Origin: JAPUDQ01 sp964532145
GTDB taxonomy: Bacteria; Patescibacteriota; Saccharimonadia; Saccharimonadales; Saccharimonadaceae
NCBI GenBank assembly: GCA_964532145.1
Contig: CAZHGM010000001.1
Span: forward strand, 30,991-94,990
DNA length: 64,000 nt
Direction: 5' to 3'
Both the position numbers and the translations under genes were made by a program. The notes under the pieces were generated by a model. That model was not told where the DNA came from, did not search any database, and saw only the letters and a list, made by a program, of their open reading frames with translations. Of this stretch, positions 59,373-64,000 are shown in pieces. How positions within the stretch are numbered: the stretch's first letter is position 1; each line of letters starts with the position of its first letter.

Positions 59373-61988
59373 CTAGTGCCGCTTTCGACTTGCGCGAGCT
59401 GATTTACGCTTTTTCTTCGCGTTTTTTTTGCGATCACTCTTTACTTTTTGCGAAGCGGCTTTCTTCACCTTAAAGTCATCATCATGTATGTGTGTTGACC
59501 TATCGCCAAGCTCATTTACGCCTTGCTCAACAGCGCTAGCAGCTGCTTTGGTGAGGTCTGATTCGTACACATCGTCTTCGAGTTTGGCGGGGCGTAACTC
59601 CTCTTTTTTAACATGGAAAATCGTCCGCAATACTTCATCTCGCAGCGTGCGCTGTAAGCTTTCGAATAGCTTTTGGGATTCGGAGCGATACTCAACAAGC
59701 GGGTCGCGCTGGCCAACACTTCGCCAATGGATACCCTCACGCAAATGCTGCATATTTTCCAGGTGCTGCATCCACAGCACGTCAACAATTTGCAAGTACA
59801 CATCGCGTTCTAATCCTCGCATGAGTTCAGTACCAAGTTCCTTCTCGCGTTTTTTGTAGAGTGCATTAGACTGTGCTGTGGCGAGCGCGAAACGGACTTT
59901 GTCTTTCTTTTCTTTAGCAATGTCGGCAATCTTCTTCTCGCCCAGGGGAATAATTGCCTCAAAGTTATCGACAAATTTCGGGTTATTTTTCCCTGGTAGG
60001 TATGTCAGATCGCGAACCTTCTCCTCGAGCAGTCGTTCAATTTCCCCTTTGATATCTTCTCCGCCCAAAATACGACGGCGAATAGTATAGACAACCTTAC
60101 GATGGCGGTTGATGACATTGTCATATTGCACCACGTTTTTTCGCGTATCGTAGTTATAACCTTCAACGCGTTTCTGAGCGGACTCCAGTGTTTTACTGAC
60201 AGCGCGGTTTTCAATAGGCATATCTTCTTCTACCCCTAGCCGATCCATCAGCGATGCGATCCGCTCTCCTTGGAAAATACGCATGAGATCGTCTTCGGTC
60301 GAGACGTAAAACTGTGTCGTTCCCGGATCACCCTGGCGACCGCCACGACCTCGCAGCTGATTGTCAATCCGTCGCGCCTCATGACGTTCTGAGCCTATGA
60401 CCGCTAAACCACCAGCTTCCTTAACACCCTCCCCTAATACAATGTCCGTACCTCGTCCGGCTATGTTTGTTGCTAGCGTGACAGCGCCTTTTTGACCTGC
60501 TTCCGCTACAATTGCCGCTTCGCGCTCATTATTCTTGGCATTGAGGAGCTCGTGTTTGATCCCGGCCTTAGTAAGAGCCTTGCTAATAAGCTCATTTTTT
60601 GCAATGCTCGCACTCCCTATTAGCACCGGACGGCCCTGCTTGTTCAACTCTTTGACATCGGCGACTAATGCTTTGATTTTTCCTTGCTCAGTTTTAAAAA
60701 TCTTATCAACATGGTCCTTGCGTGCCATTGGACGATTCGATGGAATCTGAATGACATCCAATCCGTAAATTTGCTGGAACTCCTCGGCCTCAGTATATGC
60801 CGTACCAGTCATACCGCTAAGCTTGCTATACAGCCGGAAATAGTTTTGGAACGAAATTGTTGCAAGTGTCTGACTTTCTTCACGGACGGTTACCGTCTCT
60901 TTGGCCTCGATTGCTTGGTGCAATCCTTCGTTATAGCGCCGCCCATTCATCAAACGACCGGTGAACTCATCAACAATCACCACTTCACCGTCTGATGTCA
61001 CGACATAGTCTTTGTCGCGACGGAACAGTGTTTGGGCACGCAGAGCCTGGTCCATATGATACACGGCGCGCACGTGATCTGGGCTGTAAATATTTTTAAC
61101 ACCGAGTAGTTTCTGTACCTTTTCAACACCCGCATCAGTCAAACTGACACTGCGTCGTTTTTCATCGAGGATATAGTGTTCTGGTTTGAGCGCTGCAGCA
61201 ACCTTGCTGAAACGAATGTACATGTCGGGGTTCTCACTGGCAGGCGCCGATATGATGAGCGGCGTACGCGCTTCATCAATCAAAATCGAATCCACCTCAT
61301 CAACGATAGCAAAATTAAGCTCGCGCTGCCGGAGCAAGTCAACGTCATTGACCATATTGTCACGCAAATAATCAAAGCCGAATTCATTATTGGTGCCGTA
61401 TGTAACATCGGCGGCATAGGCTTCTTTACGCGTGCATGGCCGCAACTTTTTCATCCTCTCATCACTGTGTGCAGGATTATCAAACTTGCTGTCATATAAA
61501 AACGATTGGTCGTTGATAATACACCCCGTACTCAGGCCCAGCGCATCATACACCTGCCCCATCCAGCCAGCATCACGTTGCGCCAGATAGTCATTAACAG
61601 TTACGACATGGACACCCTTGCCACTCAGTGCATTGAGATACACCGGCGCTGTTGCCATCAGGGTTTTACCTTCACCGGTCTTCATCTCGGCCACGTTGCC
61701 TTCATGCAGCGCAATACCGGCGATCAACTGCACATCATAATGCCGCTGCCCGAGCACACGGTCGCTCATCTCACGAGCGACAGCAAAGGCTTCCGGCAGA
61801 ATATCGTCAAGGGTGGTGTTTTTCGTGGCAAGACGCGTTTTCAAGACCTCGGTTTGCTTTTTCAGCTCTGGTTTTGCCATATCATGGTATGTCTGCGCTA
61901 AGGCATTAATACTGGCAACTTTTTTCGTAAGTCGCTTTAGGGTACGCACCTGAGGATCACCGAATAGTTTGGTGAGGGCCTGTTTCAT
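59373..61988 (-). CDS. secA: Preprotein translocase ATPase SecA
   Basis: 871 residues: MKTGEGKTLMA (Walker A), DEVDSILIDEARTPLIIS (DEAD-type), peptide cross-linking domain, VTLATNIAGRGTDI and QLRGRGGRQGDPG. The C-terminus lacks the zinc-binding tail and ends in a very basic segment (KKRKSARASRKRH). It powers Sec export of the wall enzymes and surface proteins listed here. GAGAGGT site. Confidence 0.97.
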   Translation of the reverse strand: MKQALTKLFGDPQVRTLKRLTKKVASINALAQTYHDMAKPELKKQTEVLKTRLATKNTTLDDILPEAFAVAREMSDRVLGQRHYDVQLIAGIALHEGNVAEMKTGEGKTLMATAPVYLNALSGKGVHVVTVNDYLAQRDAGWMGQVYDALGLSTGCIINDQSFLYDSKFDNPAHSDERMKKLRPCTRKEAYAADVTYGTNNEFGFDYLRDNMVNDVDLLRQRELNFAIVDEVDSILIDEARTPLIISAPASENPDMYIRFSKVAAALKPEHYILDEKRRSVSLTDAGVEKVQKLLGVKNIYSPDHVRAVYHMDQALRAQTLFRRDKDYVVTSDGEVVIVDEFTGRLMNGRRYNEGLHQAIEAKETVTVREESQTLATISFQNYFRLYSKLSGMTGTAYTEAEEFQQIYGLDVIQIPSNRPMARKDHVDKIFKTEQGKIKALVADVKELNKQGRPVLIGSASIAKNELISKALTKAGIKHELLNAKNNEREAAIVAEAGQKGAVTLATNIAGRGTDIVLGEGVKEAGGLAVIGSERHEARRIDNQLRGRGGRQGDPGTTQFYVSTEDDLMRIFQGERIASLMDRLGVEEDMPIENRAVSKTLESAQKRVEGYNYDTRKNVVQYDNVINRHRKVVYTIRRRILGGEDIKGEIERLLEEKVRDLTYLPGKNNPKFVDNFEAIIPLGEKKIADIAKEKKDKVRFALATAQSNALYKKREKELGTELMRGLERDVYLQIVDVLWMQHLENMQHLREGIHWRSVGQRDPLVEYRSESQKLFESLQRTLRDEVLRTIFHVKKEELRPAKLEDDVYESDLTKAAASAVEQGVNELGDRSTHIHDDDFKVKKAASQKVKSDRKKNAKKKRKSARASRKRH

Positions 61989-62114
61989 ATCTATCTTACC
62001 TCTCTACGTTTAGGTCACATTCACTTCCTACCAGTATACCTGCCACCATGAACAATGCCAAGACGGAGCGGCGACAAACCACCCCGAAATAGCTGCCTAA
62101 ACACTGTGCGCTAA

Positions 62115-62504
62115 TTAGGCTTCGATAGGATTCGTTGACAACTTGACACGTTCTTTAATTGACCGTAATACGCGCTGGGCGCGGCCACCATTAAACGTAT
62201 GATCATCATGGTATTTCTTAAGCTGCGAGGTCAGTTTTGCTTCGACAATATCGACTGCCGCAAGCATATTGAGTGTCGAATCCTGGGCCGTGATGGTTTT
62301 TTGGGGCAGCAGGAGATTGATATGACACTCGTATTTATTGCCGTTCGCACGGTTCACTTCTTTTAGTACAACATCGGCCTGGGCTGATTTGCGCGCGTGC
62401 CGTGGCAAGAAACGATCAAGCCGACCAATTTTTTTGAGAACGTATTTTCTGGTTACGTCGTCGACTTGGTATCGTACCCCGGTTATATCTATATGTGTGA
62501 TCAC
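62115..62504 (-). CDS. hpf: Ribosome hibernation promoting factor (HPF/RaiA family)
   Basis: 129 residues, short-form HPF: MITHIDITGVRYQVDDVTRKYVLKK split as a beta strand and helix, then VNRANGNKYECHINLLLP, DIVEAKLTSQLKKYHD. Binds the 30S subunit in resting cells. It starts with GTG behind a full AAAGGAGGT site, 127 bp upstream of secA. Confidence 0.9.
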   Translation of the reverse strand: MITHIDITGVRYQVDDVTRKYVLKKIGRLDRFLPRHARKSAQADVVLKEVNRANGNKYECHINLLLPQKTITAQDSTLNMLAAVDIVEAKLTSQLKKYHDDHTFNGGRAQRVLRSIKERVKLSTNPIEA

Positions 62505-62524
62505 TGGTGACCTCCTTTGATATA

Positions 62525-63685
62525 TTACCGATTTGTACTTCTAGTATACCACTTATCGTTTTTGTAATCAGCCCCGACTGCCTCTTCTATTCGGCTAAAG
62601 CCATCGCGCTTTAGCAAGTTTATGATGCCGCTGTTAATATCGCCAACTACTTGCGGGCCTTCAAATATCATGCCTGTGATCAGCCCTACCAGATTAGCAC
62701 CAGCTCGTATTTTTTCATACGCATCCTCTGCCGAAAAAACACCGCCAATACCGATAATTATGAATCTACCGGGATAGTGCTGGTAGGATTTGCGAATCAA
62801 ATCAGTTGCAATTGCTCTAGTAGGCACTCCACTGAGCCCGCCAGCAACATCAGATGGCACTTGCTCCCGCAATGTAGCCCTTGCTCGGTCTTTTAGTAAA
62901 TTCCCGATCGATAGACCATCAACATGATGCGCATCTATTACCTTCAGCAGTGCGTAAAATGCTTGCCAGGGGAGCGAGATAGGCATCTTGATGATAAGAG
63001 GTCGTTGTAATTTTAACTCGTCAATTGCTTTCAGCAAACTTTGCAGTCGCGCGGGTGTTGTAAAAGGCTCGCCCCCATATGTATTGGGACATGAAATATT
63101 TAGTTCATACAGCGCAATATGAGGTGTTGCCTCTAGCCGAATAAAACTGCGGCGATAATCATCGATTGCCGCCTCATCGCTCACGACTGCCGGACTATTT
63201 GTTTTGGCGACTGAGACAATCAGCGGCATACTACTAAAATCGTGCCTGCCATAGGCATCAATCGTCCTGGATATGTGCTCGACGCCTTTGTTTGGCAGTC
63301 CGGCGTGTACGACTAATGACTGCGATGCTGGCAAGCGATAAAACCAAGGGTGCGGGTTGCCCTCGCATACTTCAGCGGTCACTGATCCGCCGGTTACAAA
63401 TCCGAATCCGACGCTGCGCATCAGCTTCGCAAGCTCGATATTTTTATCGAAACCGGCTGCCAGCCCGACAGGATTACGAAATTTCACCCCAAAAACTGTT
63501 TGTTCAAGCTTCGCATTCTGGTATGACCAAACTTTCGGTACGGAACGAATGCCTGGCAGTTTCGGAAATAGTTTCCCGAGTCGTACCAAATCAGCATGGA
63601 CCTTGTCCGGATGGCGCTTAAATAGGAGCGGCTTTGCGATTTGTTTGTATGTACCTGCCGTCACTGACCGTATTACCCGACCCAT
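62525..63685 (-). CDS. pyrD: Dihydroorotate dehydrogenase, class 2-like
   Basis: 386 residues from ATG 63685 (the frame is open to GTG 63715). FGVKFRNPVGLAAGFDKN and the N-terminal helix pair resemble class 2 (membrane, quinone-linked) enzymes. The catalytic segment reads NISCPNTYGG; in class 2 the position before PNT is Ser, while Cys is usual in class 1. FMN-binding parts GIGGVFSAEDAYEKIRAGA and LVGLITGMIFEGP are intact. No other pyrimidine gene is in the window. The start region overlaps or abuts the serS stop. Confidence 0.9.
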   Translation of the reverse strand: MGRVIRSVTAGTYKQIAKPLLFKRHPDKVHADLVRLGKLFPKLPGIRSVPKVWSYQNAKLEQTVFGVKFRNPVGLAAGFDKNIELAKLMRSVGFGFVTGGSVTAEVCEGNPHPWFYRLPASQSLVVHAGLPNKGVEHISRTIDAYGRHDFSSMPLIVSVAKTNSPAVVSDEAAIDDYRRSFIRLEATPHIALYELNISCPNTYGGEPFTTPARLQSLLKAIDELKLQRPLIIKMPISLPWQAFYALLKVIDAHHVDGLSIGNLLKDRARATLREQVPSDVAGGLSGVPTRAIATDLIRKSYQHYPGRFIIIGIGGVFSAEDAYEKIRAGANLVGLITGMIFEGPQVVGDINSGIINLLKRDGFSRIEEAVGADYKNDKWYTRSTNR

Positions 63686-63695
63686 GGGGTGAGTG

Positions 63696-64000
63696 CTAGA
63701 TCTTTTCACGGCCACCCATGTATGGCCGCAGCACCTCAGGCACGGTCAATGTGCCATCAGGATTTTGGTAATACTCCAGCATCGTGACAAGTGAGCGAGC
63801 CAGACTAACCGCCGTGCCGTTCAGAGTGTGAAGCGTTTCAACCGTACCATCTTGGCGACGCACGCGAATATTGAGACTGCGCGCCTGAAAGTCCGTACAG
63901 TTACTGCAGCTTGTCAGCTCACGGAATTTCTCGTCAACTGGCGACCAATACTCAACATCATACTTCTTGGCGGCTGGCGCACCGAGATCACCAGCGGCGA
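63696..64000 (-). CDS. serS: Seryl-tRNA synthetase, C-terminal end (cut by window end)
   Basis: The last 101 residues of SerRS: the frame is open to the window edge and reads AKKYDVEYWSP, ELTSCSNCTDFQARSLNIR (motif 2-3 region), then the class II motif 3 NGTAVSLARSLVTMLE and the typical end GTLTVPEVLRPYMGG. Stop at 63696-63698. pyrD begins within or just after its end. Confidence 0.95.
   Translation of the reverse strand, partial: AAGDLGAPAAKKYDVEYWSPVDEKFRELTSCSNCTDFQARSLNIRVRRQDGTVETLHTLNGTAVSLARSLVTMLEYYQNPDGTLTVPEVLRPYMGGREKI

Noticed and set aside
1..64000. UGA recoding as glycine
   Set aside because: UGA ends genes such as the Fur-like and RsmH-neighbour frames normally, conserved proteins contain no internal UGA, and RF2 is present.

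Overview
The window reads as chromosomal DNA of a candidate-phyla-radiation bacterium, most probably a member of Saccharibacteria (TM7, Patescibacteria). This is an inference from gene content, not a database match. Supporting points are densely packed short genes, a compact division/wall cluster next to yvcK, a TraG/VirD4-like ATPase, a single-chain glycyl-tRNA synthetase, an FtsEX/CHAP-hydrolase/S41-protease set, and very little small-molecule biosynthesis. UGA is used as a normal stop and a full-length RF2 gene is present, which argues against the UGA=Gly lineages Gracilibacteria and Absconditabacteria. No rRNA, tRNA, CRISPR array, transposase or phage gene was seen.

Layout. 1-7 kb (+): sensor kinase tail, response regulator with a long Pro/Ala tail, RluB-type pseudouridine synthase, Der GTPase, two unknown proteins, peptidyl-tRNA hydrolase and a Fur-family regulator. 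7.2-10.3 kb: a ZIP metal transporter convergent with the regulator, a roughly 400-nt structured RNA candidate with its own promoter and terminator, DprA, and an unknown gene under a palindromic operator. 10.3-18 kb (+): TopA, a RelA/SpoT-type HD protein, a sigma-region-4/HARE-HTH regulator and the TraG-like ATPase, then a 628-bp gene-free stretch. 18.5-26.8 kb (-): the dcw cluster mraZ-rsmH-ftsL-PBP-mraY-ftsW-murG-ftsQ, preceded by an MraZ-type operator, two DnaA boxes, a 52-aa membrane peptide and yvcK. 28-36 kb: GH1 glycosidase, LssY_C protein, prephenate dehydratase, Pif1-like helicase, Excalibur protein and MMPL transporter. 36-39.4 kb (-): a run of small genes, four of which have broken reading frames. 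39.5-50 kb: GlyRS, RecO, a second two-component pair, exonuclease VII, a flippase-like protein, a Trm11-like methyltransferase and L27. 49-54 kb (-): FtsE-FtsX, CHAP hydrolase, CtpA protease and a response regulator. 54-64 kb: epimerase, RF2, MurI, MurD, M16 protease, SecA, hibernation factor, PyrD and SerRS (cut by the window edge).

The main theme is cell-wall synthesis and remodelling: MraY, MurG, MurD, MurI, FtsW/PBP, FtsEX with its hydrolase, and SecA export. Around it sit translation and DNA-maintenance genes. Two patterns cut across the whole window. First, more than twenty genes have a -10 box ending only 6-9 nt before the start codon, which predicts leaderless mRNAs; genes inside operons mostly carry Shine-Dalgarno sites instead. 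Second, three housekeeping proteins (RluB, Der, TopA) carry extra in-frame segments whose DNA contains inverted repeats and shares short motifs.
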